Counted from the first letter of the stretch, positions 17,113 through 26,881 are shown. The stretch: 64,000 bases of DNA from Actinomycetes bacterium (GCA_023394615.1 JAEXAI010000020.1:19458-83457), one strand, 5' to 3'. A program made the numbers and translations. The notes: generated from the letters alone by a model not told the origin.

Positions 17113-18162
17113 ATGTCGTTTTTAGATTTACTCAACGGTGGTTCTGCATCGTACGATATGGCGATCGACCTCGGTACCGCGAACACGTTAGTTGCGATTA
17201 CGGGCCAGGGAGTCGTTATCAACGAGCCTTCCGTTGTCGCCATAGAGAAAAGCACGCATCGCGTGCTGGCCGTAGGTCATGAGGCCAAAAACATGATCAA
17301 CCATACGCCGGATGCGTTTTCGGCGGAACACCCGTTGCACGACGGCGTTATCGCAGATTACGATGTGACCGAGGCCATGCTCTCGGCGTTTATAAACAAG
17401 GCCGCTACGCGCAAGTATCCGTGGCAGCCCAAGCCGCGCATTGTGGTGTGTATCCCATGCGGAGCTACCTCAGTGGAAAAACGCGCGGTCTTCGAGGCCA
17501 CTATCCAGGCTGGTGCCCGTCAGGCGTATCTGATAGAGGAACCCATGGCAGCTGCCATGGGTGCCGATTTGCCCGTGACCGAGCCAACTGGCTCGATGGT
17601 CGTGGATATCGGCGGCGGCACGACCGAAGTGGCCGTTATATCTTTGGGCGGCATCGTGACCAGCTCTTCTTTGCGCTTGGCAGGCAATCGTATGGACGAA
17701 TCCATCGCTATGTACCTGCGTGATCTTTTGGGCATCAAGATAGGCGAGCGCACGGCCGAGATTATCAAGATAAAGATTGGCTCCATCATTCCTTTCGAGG
17801 ACGGGCGAGAGCGCGATATGATTATCAGCGGTCAGGATGTTCTGACCGAACAGCCTAAAGAAGTGACGATTCAGTCGGAAGACGTGCGTGCTTCCCTGCA
17901 AGCGCCTATCGATGAGATGGTGCTGCATATCAAGGAGACATTCAAAAAAACCAATCCCGACTTGGCCAGCGATATCATCCAAAACGGTATTTTGCTGACC
18001 GGCGGCGGCGGTTTGCTTTCGGGCTTGGACACCTATCTAACCCAACAGCTTGAGATTCCGGTATGGGTAAGCGAAACAGCATTGACCAACGTGGTCATCG
18101 GCTGCTTGAAAGTGCTTGAGACCCCCTCGGCCCTCAAGCAGACCCTGATGCGCTCCCGATAG
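17113..18162 (+). CDS. mreB: Rod-shape-determining protein MreB
   Basis: Bacterial actin that forms membrane-bound filaments guiding lateral wall synthesis. The 349-residue protein has the phosphate-1 loop AIDLGTANTLVAI, phosphate-2 region VVDIGGGTTEVAVISLGG, and adenosine loop ILLTGGGGLLSGLDTYL. An amphipathic N-terminus (MSFLDLLNGG) replaces the usual FS-type start. It leads a co-directional series mreB-mreC-mreD-mrdA-rodA with gaps of 10-17 bases, the classic elongasome operon. Its presence implies a rod-shaped cell. Confidence 0.97.
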   Translation: MSFLDLLNGGSASYDMAIDLGTANTLVAITGQGVVINEPSVVAIEKSTHRVLAVGHEAKNMINHTPDAFSAEHPLHDGVIADYDVTEAMLSAFINKAATRKYPWQPKPRIVVCIPCGATSVEKRAVFEATIQAGARQAYLIEEPMAAAMGADLPVTEPTGSMVVDIGGGTTEVAVISLGGIVTSSSLRLAGNRMDESIAMYLRDLLGIKIGERTAEIIKIKIGSIIPFEDGRERDMIISGQDVLTEQPKEVTIQSEDVRASLQAPIDEMVLHIKETFKKTNPDLASDIIQNGILLTGGGGLLSGLDTYLTQQLEIPVWVSETALTNVVIGCLKVLETPSALKQTLMRSR

Positions 18163-18177
18163 GCAGTTCCTTCGGGT

Positions 18178-19119
18178 ATGGCATGGAATTTCAAACAAGA
18201 TTCATCAGCAGCTAAGTCGTATATCCTGCTCGCGGTATTGCTGGTGATTTCGCTTGTCTGCGTGACGATGTATTCGCGCGAGGGCACATCAGGGTTTCTG
18301 CACAATCTGCAAGCGACGGTATCGGGTGCATCAGCGCCGGTGAAGTCCGTAAGCGGTGCGCTTTCCAGTGCAGAGTCGTCTACGTCTGATGCGATATCCG
18401 ATGCGACGGCAGATGCGAACACCTTATCGGGGCTGCGGACTCAAAACGAGCAGCTGCGCGCGACTATCGCTGAGTTGGAAGAGTATCGCCAAGAGGCCGA
18501 GCGCTTGCAGGATCTGCTTGATTTGAAGGATTCCTACAACGCTGAGGGTGTGAGCGCTCGCGTGCTTTCGCGCTCGAGTGATTCATGGAACCAGATGGTT
18601 ACCATCGATAAGGGGACTAACGACGGAGTGCGTGCCGGCTTGCCGGTGATGGGTCCCAGTGGACTTTTGGGGCAAGTGGTGTCCACGTCTGCCAGCACTT
18701 CTGACATCCGCTTGATCACCGACCCTCAATCGGGCGTTTCCGTGATGATTCAGTCATCGCGCAAAGAAGGCATCCTGAAAGGCTCCTTCGATGGGCTTTT
18801 GTACCTGCAGAATATCGATGACGACGCTGAAGTGAAGACTGGCGACGTTGTGATTACGTCCGGCTTGGGTGGCGGGTATTTCAGCGGCATCATGGTGGGC
18901 ACGGTCGTGAAGGTGGAAGGCGAGACGGGTTCCACTACGCGCAAGATCGTAGTGAGCCCCAACAGTTCTACCGACCCGCTCGAAGAGGTGTTGGTGGTCA
19001 CATCGATGAGCTCAACGAGCGATTCAAACACATCCTCGTCAACAACGAGCTCGTCGTCTTCGAGCAGCACTTCGAATTCGTCGAGTGCTGCATCCTCATC
19101 AAATTCCAACGGCAACTGA
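18178..19119 (+). CDS. mreC: Rod-shape-determining protein MreC, with Ser/Thr-rich tail
   Basis: Bitopic scaffold protein linking MreB to PBP2. One membrane helix lies at about residues 15-33 (SYILLAVLLVISLVCVTMY), a coiled coil at about 78-118 (LSGLRTQNEQLRATIAELEEYRQEAERLQDLLDL), and a beta-barrel domain with GTNDGVRAGLPVMGPSGLLGQVV and SGLGGGYFSGIMVGTV. The last 35 residues are almost only Ser, Thr and Asn, an unusual low-complexity external tail. Gene position between mreB and mreD confirms the call. Confidence 0.95.
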   Translation: MAWNFKQDSSAAKSYILLAVLLVISLVCVTMYSREGTSGFLHNLQATVSGASAPVKSVSGALSSAESSTSDAISDATADANTLSGLRTQNEQLRATIAELEEYRQEAERLQDLLDLKDSYNAEGVSARVLSRSSDSWNQMVTIDKGTNDGVRAGLPVMGPSGLLGQVVSTSASTSDIRLITDPQSGVSVMIQSSRKEGILKGSFDGLLYLQNIDDDAEVKTGDVVITSGLGGGYFSGIMVGTVVKVEGETGSTTRKIVVSPNSSTDPLEEVLVVTSMSSTSDSNTSSSTTSSSSSSSTSNSSSAASSSNSNGN

Positions 19120-19136
19120 GAAAGGCAGGCAGCACA

Positions 19137-19664
19137 ATGCAACATGAAACGACGATAGCTGTTGTCGGTGCCATCATCGCCGTAGTATTGCAGGTGGTGC
19201 TCGCTCCGAATATCGCGATATTCTCGGCAATGCCGAATTTTCTGGTGGTTTACACCTTGGTGCTGTCTATGCTGATGGAAGGCGACTCGTTCATCGTGTT
19301 CGCTTTCGTGCTGGGCATGACCAGCGATCTTTTGGGCTATGGCCCTGTTGGATCGATGGCGTTTTTGCTGATAATCGCATCGTTTGCGGCATCGCGTGCT
19401 TTCGCCGTATTCGGCAACGGTACCGTGTTCGTGCCTTTGGCTGTTCTGATGATCCTGTCCATGTTGGCAGAGATCTTCTATGCGGTGTTTGTGGTCACAT
19501 CAGGCATGACCAGTGGTGTTATAGACGCGTTTTTATATCGCGCTTTCCCGTGTGCCCTCTACGATTGCGTTGTCGGTCTTTTGATATATCCCATCATGTC
19601 GCATTTCCTGGTCACCGAGCAAGCGACGATGGGATCTGCCACCCCAACGGCCCACCTACGTTAG
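19137..19664 (+). CDS. mreD: Rod-shape-determining protein MreD
   Basis: A 175-residue polytopic membrane protein with five or six predicted helices, including VVGAIIAVVLQVVLAPNIAIF and the MreD-like FVLGMTSDLLGYGPVGSMAFLL. It belongs to the elongasome and sits between MreC and PBP2 genes. Sequence conservation in MreD is low, so position and topology carry the identification. Confidence 0.88.
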   Translation: MQHETTIAVVGAIIAVVLQVVLAPNIAIFSAMPNFLVVYTLVLSMLMEGDSFIVFAFVLGMTSDLLGYGPVGSMAFLLIIASFAASRAFAVFGNGTVFVPLAVLMILSMLAEIFYAVFVVTSGMTSGVIDAFLYRAFPCALYDCVVGLLIYPIMSHFLVTEQATMGSATPTAHLR

Positions 19665-19674
19665 GGGGTCCTAC

Positions 19675-21816
19675 GTGCTGTTTGCGATCATAGCGGGCTT
19701 AGCGACGCTTGCGGCGGCAGCTGTCGTGGTGGTCGTGGTACTCAAACGCAGGAAAAAGGGTTCCGACGGTGTTGTTTCCCAGGCGAATTTCAATTCCATC
19801 GACACATTCGGTGTGGGCCCTTCCGCAAAGGCGAAGCACGGTTTTGGCGGAGCTGAACCGCAGGTATCGCATTCCCAAACGGCCAGCGGATCCCCCGGAG
19901 AGAGTCTGCAATCGCGTTTTGTGGCCATGGGCGTGCTCGGTGCGGCGATTTTCGGTTCGCTGGCAGCGAAACTGTGGAGCATGCAGGTGATGCAATCGGC
20001 CAGCTATTCGCGCCAAGCGGCCGAGAACCTCTATACCACCGTCTACACTCCGGCGCCGCGCGGCATTATATACGACGCTTCGGGCATCGCTTTGGTAAAG
20101 AACAAATCGAGCTTTACGATTTTGGCTACATCGGATGTGGCAAACAACTACGATGTGGTTTTGCGCCTCTCGGCGCTTTTGGGCATCCCATTTGAGATTG
20201 TGAGACAGCGCATACTGGACTCTTCCACCGGCGCGCAGAACAACCGCGTGGTGACAAGCGATGCATCGCTGCGCAACCTCGCATTCATTTCTGAGCATGC
20301 TGATGCCTTCACGGGCATTACCTGTGAAACGCGCACGACGCGCGTTTATCCCTACAAAGCACTGGCGGCTCATGCGCTCGGCTACATCAGCACCGTCTCC
20401 GACACCGAGCTAAACAATCCGCCTGCCGGGCGCAATATCGAATCAGGCGATCTTGTGGGCAAATCGGGTGTCGAGGCCACCTACGAGGACCTGCTGGCGG
20501 GCGATCACGGCACGCGCACGCTTCTGACGGATGCCGACGGCAATGTGCAGGAAGTGGTCAGCGAGACTGATCCGACGCGTGGAAACGACTTGTACCTGAC
20601 CATACGCGGCCCTGTGCAGCAAGTCTCAGACCAGACGATGCGCGACACCATAGCCCCCAATGGCAAGTTGGGTTCGTCTTTGGGCACCGCCGCGGCGCTT
20701 ATATGTTTGGATGCGCGCAACGGGGAAGTGGTCGCGCTTTCGAATTTCCCCACCTATACGCCCGAGAGCTTCATCGGCGGTATATCGCAGGACGTGTGGG
20801 ACCAGTTCAACACGGAGGATTCCCATTACCCGCTGATGGATCGTGTGGTATCCGGTGCGTATCCGGCCGCATCCACCTACAAGGCCTTCACCGCCATGGC
20901 GGCGCTGACCTACGGCATCGCCACCAGCACCACCACGTACAATTGCACGGGCACCTGGACTGGTTTTGGATCGGATTATCCACAGAAGTGCTGGTTGGAA
21001 ACGGGCCATGGCACGCTGGATTTGATAGGCGGCATCGCCCATTCCTGCGACGTGGTTTTCTACGACATAGCCAAAGGATTCTGGGATAAACAGGATTCCT
21101 TGGGGCTGACCGCTATGCAAAGCTACATAGAAGAATACGGCTTCGGGCGCGTGACGGGCATCGATTTGGCGGGTGAGGCTGCCGGTCGTGTGCCTACGCC
21201 CCAATGGAAGGCCGAGTATTTCAAAGACGCCCCCGAGCAGGCCACATGGCAGGGCGGCGATATGACGAACATGAGCATCGGACAGGGCTACGTACTGGTC
21301 ACTCCTGTGCAGCTGGCCTGCGGTTATATGGGTATCGCTACGGGCAAAATATACAAACCGCATCTTTTGAAAGAAGTGCGCAATTCATTTGGCGACACTG
21401 TGGTAAAGGCTAAAGCCGAGCAAACCTACACGCCCGAGATGACCAATGAGAACGTGGCGGTGGTTCGTGAGGGATTGAAGCAGGTGATGACCCTGAACGG
21501 CTATACCAGCAAATTTTTGCCAGATATCGATTATGTGATTGCCGGCAAAACGGGTACGGCCGAGGTTGCTGGCAAGTCCGACTACACGTGGTTTGCGGGA
21601 TACGCTCCTGCAGATGACCCGAAATTCGTGGTGGCATGCGTGGTGGAAGAGGGCAAGGTGACGACGACCACGTCGGTTCCCATAGGCATGGCCGTGCTGA
21701 ACGCCGCAATGGAATCGGAAGCAGGCACCATAGACAAGACCATGAGTGCCATATCCGGGGCCTATGAGACTGTTGCCTACACTCAATCGTCCTCGACCAC
21801 TTCGCGTACGGACTAG
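19675..21816 (+). CDS. mrdA: Penicillin-binding protein 2 (transpeptidase of the elongasome)
   Basis: Class B PBP crosslinking lateral peptidoglycan, 713 residues. The dimerisation domain begins APRGIIYDASGIALVKN. The transpeptidase has the three active-site motifs S400-T-Y-K (YPAASTYKAF), S457-C-D (HSCDVVFYD) and K625-T-G (AGKTGTAEV). Besides the usual single helix (about 83-100) there is an extra hydrophobic helix at residues 2-23 followed by a basic KRRKKG stretch, so the protein appears to have two membrane helices. The start is GTG with TAGGGGG about six bases upstream, nine bases after mreD. Confidence 0.94.
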   Translation: MLFAIIAGLATLAAAAVVVVVVLKRRKKGSDGVVSQANFNSIDTFGVGPSAKAKHGFGGAEPQVSHSQTASGSPGESLQSRFVAMGVLGAAIFGSLAAKLWSMQVMQSASYSRQAAENLYTTVYTPAPRGIIYDASGIALVKNKSSFTILATSDVANNYDVVLRLSALLGIPFEIVRQRILDSSTGAQNNRVVTSDASLRNLAFISEHADAFTGITCETRTTRVYPYKALAAHALGYISTVSDTELNNPPAGRNIESGDLVGKSGVEATYEDLLAGDHGTRTLLTDADGNVQEVVSETDPTRGNDLYLTIRGPVQQVSDQTMRDTIAPNGKLGSSLGTAAALICLDARNGEVVALSNFPTYTPESFIGGISQDVWDQFNTEDSHYPLMDRVVSGAYPAASTYKAFTAMAALTYGIATSTTTYNCTGTWTGFGSDYPQKCWLETGHGTLDLIGGIAHSCDVVFYDIAKGFWDKQDSLGLTAMQSYIEEYGFGRVTGIDLAGEAAGRVPTPQWKAEYFKDAPEQATWQGGDMTNMSIGQGYVLVTPVQLACGYMGIATGKIYKPHLLKEVRNSFGDTVVKAKAEQTYTPEMTNENVAVVREGLKQVMTLNGYTSKFLPDIDYVIAGKTGTAEVAGKSDYTWFAGYAPADDPKFVVACVVEEGKVTTTTSVPIGMAVLNAAMESEAGTIDKTMSAISGAYETVAYTQSSSTTSRTD

Positions 21817-21831
21817 GAAAGGAGGCCGAAA

Positions 21832-23016
21832 ATGCAAAGGATGCAGCAGATATCGTCGGTGAAGATGCCGAACAAGCAGGTGGCGGCCTCTACACGACCG
21901 CGCCGCTTCAAATACATCAACGCCCCTTTTCTGGTAGCTGTGTTTGCTTTGGTGCTCTACGGTCTGCTCGTGGTCTACTCGGCCACGTCGACCAACGCCA
22001 ACTATAGCTTCAACAAACAACTCTCAGGCGTGCTCATCGGCACCGTGCTGATGCTCGTGCTTTTTCGTTTCGACTACCACCAGCTATCGCATTACATGGT
22101 GTTTTTCCTCATCATCAACGTCGTGCTCATCATGATGCCGCATCTTCCTGTCATAGGCATGTCGGCCAAGGGTGCCACGTCCTGGGTCAGCATCGGTCCT
22201 GTCAGTTTTCAACCTGGCGAGTTCGCGAAGATTACGGTGATCATGCTGGCAGCCAGCGTGATGGCACGCTATGGCGGGCATTTGGACAGCCTGCGCGAAT
22301 ACGTGAAATCTGTCGTCATCATGGGCATTCCGTTCGTGTGCATTCTCACGCAGCCCGACTTGGGGACCGGCTTGGTCTACATGTTCATCGATGCCGTTGC
22401 TCTGATTGTGGGAGGTGCCAAGCCGAAATATATTTTGGGCACATTGGCTATATTGGTGTTGTGCGTGGTGGGCGTGTTCGCGTTGGATCCTATTGCCGAT
22501 AGCATCGCTGGCAAGGACACGCTTCTGAAAGACTATCAGCGCGCCAGGTTGTTGGTGTTTTTGGACAACAGCTACGATCCCACAGGCGATGGTTACAACT
22601 TGCAGCAGGCAAAAATCGCCATCGGTAGTGGCGGCTTTTTCGGCAAGGGGTATATGAACGCCACCCAGTCGTCGTTGGGATATCTGCCTGAAGCGCCCAC
22701 CGACTTCATATTCTGCGTTCTGGCCGAAGAAATGGGTTTTGCAGGGGCTTTGCTTTTACTGCTGCTTTACGCTGCGCTCATCGTTATATGTTTCCGTATA
22801 GCGTATAATGCCAACGACTTGTTCGGTATGGTCATGGTCATGTGCATTGCAGGCATGTGGCTGTTCCAGATACTCGAGAATATAGGAATGACCTGCGGGC
22901 TTATGCCCATTACAGGCATTCCGCTGCCATTTATGAGCTATGGATCATCGTTTATGGTGGTGAACTTCGTTTTGCTGGGGTTCATCGGATCCGTGTGGGC
23001 TCACAACGGTCGATAG
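21832..23016 (+). CDS. rodA: Peptidoglycan glycosyltransferase RodA (SEDS family)
   Basis: Multi-span SEDS polymerase that works with PBP2. Family motifs include VVYSATSTN after helix 1, GATSWVSIGPVSFQPGEFAKI, LTQPDLGTGLVYM and LMPITGIPLPFMSYGSSFMVVNF. Length is 394 residues with about nine or ten helices. A near-perfect AAAGGAGG ribosome-binding site lies just upstream. Position right after mrdA favours RodA over FtsW. Confidence 0.95.
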   Translation: MQRMQQISSVKMPNKQVAASTRPRRFKYINAPFLVAVFALVLYGLLVVYSATSTNANYSFNKQLSGVLIGTVLMLVLFRFDYHQLSHYMVFFLIINVVLIMMPHLPVIGMSAKGATSWVSIGPVSFQPGEFAKITVIMLAASVMARYGGHLDSLREYVKSVVIMGIPFVCILTQPDLGTGLVYMFIDAVALIVGGAKPKYILGTLAILVLCVVGVFALDPIADSIAGKDTLLKDYQRARLLVFLDNSYDPTGDGYNLQQAKIAIGSGGFFGKGYMNATQSSLGYLPEAPTDFIFCVLAEEMGFAGALLLLLLYAALIVICFRIAYNANDLFGMVMVMCIAGMWLFQILENIGMTCGLMPITGIPLPFMSYGSSFMVVNFVLLGFIGSVWAHNGR

Positions 23017-23030
23017 GGAAAGAGGCAACA

Positions 23031-24287
23031 ATGAAGACGAAGCTTCCCGTTGATGTGAAAGAAGTGCTGAATGCTGCGATGGATATCGATGCGGCGCGCA
23101 AGATTCCTGTTTGCGTGGATGTGCTAATCGATCCGCAATCATCTCCAGATTTGCAGAATTGCATCGAAGGGGCATTCCGAAGCAGCGCCGAGAACGTGCG
23201 GGTGCATGTCTTTGAGTATCCCATTGCCAGGCCGACGCTTGATCCTGATTGCGATTTGTGCGTATTGGCAGCTGGCCTGAGCTCCTCGACCGGCGGCCTT
23301 TCGGCGACCATCCGTCAAGCGGGCGTGCCTGTGCTGGTGGTGACCGATATGCCTGACATCGTAGCCGAATTGGCTATACATGAAGGTCATCCGCTCCTCG
23401 AGAGCGATTTGCTCTCGCCTGACCCCTTAGCCGACGCTCAACCTGTCGCTTCGCAGCAGAAAGGGACACTGCCCATCTGCTCGGATGCATCGTATTTCGA
23501 AGAGCCCCTGCCGCTTTCCATCGATCGCGAGGCTTCTCTGCTCGCGCGTATGGGCGCGTGGATTGTCGATGCGTTTCGGGACAAGCGCCTTGCCTTCGCT
23601 TTGGCTTTTCCATTTGTGCGCAACCCGCTTTCAGTGGAATCTGTGAACTCGACATCGGTCCAAAACGCAGGCATCGGTTTTGTTGCCATCATTCCGGGTG
23701 CGGACATGCCCATCATGACCCTGAACCAGGCAAAGATGCTGCTTCAGATATCAGCCGCATACGGACAGCCCATGGGACTGGAGCGTTTGAAAGAACTGGC
23801 CGTGGTTGTAGGTGGCGGGTTCGCGTGCCGTGCTATCGCCAGGCAATTGGCAGGTGCGCTGCCCGGTTGGGGCTGGGCGGTGAAAGCCGGTATCGGCTAT
23901 GCGGGCACCAGCGCCATGGGCTATGCTGCAATTGCCTATTTTGAGCAGTTGACCGGCCAAGGTGCATCTTATTCGCAGGCTGCGGCAATGGCTCGCGCAG
24001 AATATGCGCGCGTGAGCGCGGCGGCATCCGCTACACAAACTCCCACCGATGCTGCGATGGCTGCGGTAAAGGTTGTCTCAGATGATTTGTCGGCCGGTAT
24101 CCAAAATGCGGCGGCCCGTGCCATTCCCGCTGTGCAGAATGCCGTGGACGGCGTATGCGAAGCTGTGGGCACCACGCCTACGGAATTGGGCCGCACCGCG
24201 GTCAATGCGGTTTTAGGGGCCTATGCAGATGCCAAGGACGCATCAAGCGTCCGCCGCGCGGGCACGCCATCGTCGCAGGCACGCTAA
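23031..24287 (+). CDS. DUF697-domain protein of unknown function at the end of the rod operon
   Basis: The 418-residue protein has a C-terminal membrane-associated DUF697/YcjF-like domain at about 232-310: LLQISAAYGQPMGLERLKELAVVVGGG, then PGWGWAVKAGIGYAGTSAMGYAAIAYFEQL. In other bacteria this domain usually follows an Era-like GTPase. Here the N-terminal 220 residues have an alternating hydrophobic pattern (CDLCVLAAGLSS, VPVLVVTDMPDIVAEL) suggestive of a GTPase-like core, but I see no P-loop GxxxxGKS. The start ATG at 23031 follows GGGAAAGAGG and lies 14 bases after rodA. Function is unknown; linkage to wall growth is only by position. Confidence 0.72.
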   Translation: MKTKLPVDVKEVLNAAMDIDAARKIPVCVDVLIDPQSSPDLQNCIEGAFRSSAENVRVHVFEYPIARPTLDPDCDLCVLAAGLSSSTGGLSATIRQAGVPVLVVTDMPDIVAELAIHEGHPLLESDLLSPDPLADAQPVASQQKGTLPICSDASYFEEPLPLSIDREASLLARMGAWIVDAFRDKRLAFALAFPFVRNPLSVESVNSTSVQNAGIGFVAIIPGADMPIMTLNQAKMLLQISAAYGQPMGLERLKELAVVVGGGFACRAIARQLAGALPGWGWAVKAGIGYAGTSAMGYAAIAYFEQLTGQGASYSQAAAMARAEYARVSAAASATQTPTDAAMAAVKVVSDDLSAGIQNAAARAIPAVQNAVDGVCEAVGTTPTELGRTAVNAVLGAYADAKDASSVRRAGTPSSQAR

Positions 24288-24309
24288 ACAGGAAAGGGCA
24301 ATTCTCAAT

Positions 24310-26190
24310 ATGACAGATTTATGGCCGCGCCTGCAGGTGATGCTTGCTGACGCTCAACGTCCGTCGCGCTATATCGACCACGAATTCGGATCTCAGCACA
24401 GGGATGCGCAGGACAGTGCAGACGATGCCTCGTTGGTGATGGTTTATCCTGATACCTACGAGCTGGGTCAGGCGAATCAGGCGATTCGCATTCTCGTGAA
24501 CGCGGTGAACGCGCAGCCGGGCATGTATGCTGAACGCTCGTTTCTGCCTGCTGTGGAATTCGGCAGTGCCATGAGGCGCGAGGGACTGCCGCTGTTTTCG
24601 CTTGAAAGCTGTGCACCGATAGCGGAGTTCGATGTGATTGGCATCACGTTGCCTCATGAGATGGCGGCAACCAACGTGCTCGAAACGCTGGATTTGGCAG
24701 GTATTCCCCTGCGCGCTGCCGAGCGCGGGGAAGACGACCCCATCATTTTGGGTGGCGGTCCGTGCACGTACAATCCCGAGCCCTTCGCAGTGTTTTTCGA
24801 TGCATTTTTGATAGGCGAGGGCGAAGAGTCCATCGTCGAGGCCTTAAAAGTGGTTTCTGCGGGCAGGCGTGCGGGCTTATCCCGCGCCGAAATCGTGGCA
24901 TCGCTGGTAGGAGTGGAGGGCACTTATGTTCCCTCGCTCTACGAAGAGCTCGACGATGAGCAGGCGGCTCAGGTCGGCTATCGGCTGCAACCGAAAACCC
25001 AGGATGTCCCTCAAGTAATCGTGAAGCGCATGTACCGCGAATTCGCCGAATCCAGCGGATGGGAACCATGTATCGTGCCGTATTGCGATTTGGTGCACGA
25101 CCGTCTGAATGTGGAAATACTTCGAGGTTGCTCACGGGGATGTCGCTTCTGCCAAGCCGGTATGACGTATCGGCCGGTGCGCGAGCGCTCTGCCGACAAC
25201 ATCGTGGCTTCGGTTTTGGAAGGCCTGAAGGTCACCGGTTATGACGAGGTATCGCTCACGTCTCTTTCGAGCACCGATCATTCTCAGATCAGGGAAATAC
25301 TCACGCGTTTGAATCACGAGGTGGAAGGCAAGGGCATCCGCGTTTCCATTCCCTCGCAACGCCTTGATGCCTTCGGCGTGGATATGGCGCGTTTGGTGGC
25401 TGGCAACAAGCGAGGCGGTTTGACGTTCGCCCCTGAGGCTGGCACGCAGCGTTTGCGCGACGTTATAAACAAAAACGTGACCGAAGATGATTTGTTCCGT
25501 GCTTTGACCTCGGCATTTGAAGAGGGATGGCGCCACTGCAAGCTCTATTTCATGGTGGGGCTGCCCACCGAGACCGATGACGATATAAAAGGCATAGCCA
25601 GTCTGGCGCAGCGGGCATATGACACGGCGAAGAAAGTCGTGCCGGAAAACCAGCGCAGCCGCATACGCATCACGGTGGCTGTCGCGCTGTTCGTGCCCAA
25701 GCCGCAGACGCCGTTTCAGTGGGACGGCCAAATACCCCCCGAGGAAGCGCAGCGTCGCGTGAACTTGCTGCGCCATTCCATCAAATACCGCGCCATAGAG
25801 GTGAACTGGCACGATCCTGCTACCAGTTTGACCGAAGCGGTGGTAAGTCGCGGTGGGCGAGAGATTGCCGATGTGATACAAGGCGCTTTCGAGCGCGGCT
25901 CCAAATACGATGCTTGGACTGAGTTTTTCGACGAGGACGCATGGAGCGAATCGGCGAATGCCGCGGGCGTTGATTTGAAAGAGACGGCGCAGCGTACATT
26001 CGACACTGAAGAAGTGCTTCCATGGCAGCATATATCGAGCGGGGTGAACCTGTCGTTTTTGCGTTCGGAGCGCCGTCGCGCGTCGCAGGGCGAGACCACG
26101 CCTGACTGCACGTTCGGAAAATGCACGGCGTGCGGGCTGTGTCCCGGCTTGGATACAGAAATAGAAACGCAGGAGGTACGACATGCCTGA
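24310..26190 (+). CDS. B12-binding radical SAM protein, TIGR03960 family
   Basis: A 626-residue radical SAM protein with an N-terminal cobalamin-binding-like region (VYPDTYELGQANQAIRILVNAV, GGGPCTYNPEPFAVFFDAFLIGEGEESI). The [4Fe-4S]-SAM motif is C274-x3-C278-x2-C281 in LRGCSRGCRFCQAGMTYRP. It ends in a four-cysteine cluster (CTFGKCTACGLCPG). The family nearly always pairs with the TIGR03936/DUF2344 protein, which indeed overlaps its end by eight bases. The substrate is not established; neighbourhood with rplU-rpmA genes in many genomes hints at RNA or ribosome modification. I chose the start at 24310 by the AGGAAAGGG site and family length. Confidence 0.9.
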   Translation: MTDLWPRLQVMLADAQRPSRYIDHEFGSQHRDAQDSADDASLVMVYPDTYELGQANQAIRILVNAVNAQPGMYAERSFLPAVEFGSAMRREGLPLFSLESCAPIAEFDVIGITLPHEMAATNVLETLDLAGIPLRAAERGEDDPIILGGGPCTYNPEPFAVFFDAFLIGEGEESIVEALKVVSAGRRAGLSRAEIVASLVGVEGTYVPSLYEELDDEQAAQVGYRLQPKTQDVPQVIVKRMYREFAESSGWEPCIVPYCDLVHDRLNVEILRGCSRGCRFCQAGMTYRPVRERSADNIVASVLEGLKVTGYDEVSLTSLSSTDHSQIREILTRLNHEVEGKGIRVSIPSQRLDAFGVDMARLVAGNKRGGLTFAPEAGTQRLRDVINKNVTEDDLFRALTSAFEEGWRHCKLYFMVGLPTETDDDIKGIASLAQRAYDTAKKVVPENQRSRIRITVAVALFVPKPQTPFQWDGQIPPEEAQRRVNLLRHSIKYRAIEVNWHDPATSLTEAVVSRGGREIADVIQGAFERGSKYDAWTEFFDEDAWSESANAAGVDLKETAQRTFDTEEVLPWQHISSGVNLSFLRSERRRASQGETTPDCTFGKCTACGLCPGLDTEIETQEVRHA

Positions 26191-26800
26191 TGATCAGCTT
26201 TTTCATATGAGGGTCATGTTTTGCAAACGAGGACGTGCGGCCATGCTTTCGCATTTAGAAGTGGCTCGCGCTCTCGAGCGCATGGTGCGCCGAGCCGGTC
26301 TGCCCTATGCTATATCGCAGGGTTTTTCGCCTCATATGAAGATATCGTTTGGCTCTGCGTTGCCGGTGGGCGTAGGAGGTTTGCACGAGTGCTTCGACAT
26401 CGTGTTGACCCGCTACGTGAAGCCCGAGGAAGCGGCTGCTGACATGCGAGATGCCTGCGTACCTGATTTGCTGGTGGCCTCATGCGATTACATCGCGGCG
26501 AATGAACCAGCAGCCAGCGCGGCTTTCCCATATTCCACCTACGAAGCCTATTTCAAGAACATTCCCGAAACATATTCCGTGCCCGAAGAAGTGCGCGTGA
26601 TGCGCAAGAAAAAAGAACGCGTGTTGCATGTTGCGGATTTTTTGGTCGACGGGCCCAAGATGGAAGGGCATACCATGACCTTCACATTGGAATCGAAGCC
26701 CACGGGCAGTTTACGTCCCGATGTATTGCTGAGCGCCATGATGATAGACGATCCGGATGCGAAGGTGCTCACCATCACCCGCGTGGCACAGAGTATTTAG
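26183..26800 (+). CDS. Radical-SAM-associated DUF2344 protein (TIGR03936 family)
   Basis: The 205-residue protein starts with the diagnostic VMFCKRGRAAMLSHLEVARALERMVRRAGLPYAISQGFSPHMKISFGSALPVGV, split here by family into KRGRA, SHLE and GFSPHMKISF blocks. It is the constant partner of the preceding radical SAM protein, sometimes fused to it. Its start lies inside the end of that gene after an AGGAGG site, so translation is coupled. No catalytic residues of its own are known to me. Confidence 0.9.
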   Translation: MPDDQLFHMRVMFCKRGRAAMLSHLEVARALERMVRRAGLPYAISQGFSPHMKISFGSALPVGVGGLHECFDIVLTRYVKPEEAAADMRDACVPDLLVASCDYIAANEPAASAAFPYSTYEAYFKNIPETYSVPEEVRVMRKKKERVLHVADFLVDGPKMEGHTMTFTLESKPTGSLRPDVLLSAMMIDDPDAKVLTITRVAQSI

Positions 26801-26881
26801 CCTGTGTTGCGATTTTGTCAAGTACGTCTAGGTAATTATCTGTGTTGACCTTGTGCAGAGTTCGGCGCGGAACAAAAATAC

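Noticed and set aside
22842..23030. Upstream extension of the DUF697 gene into rodA
   Set aside because: The extension is out-of-frame rodA coding sequence; ATG 23031 has a suitable site and spacing.
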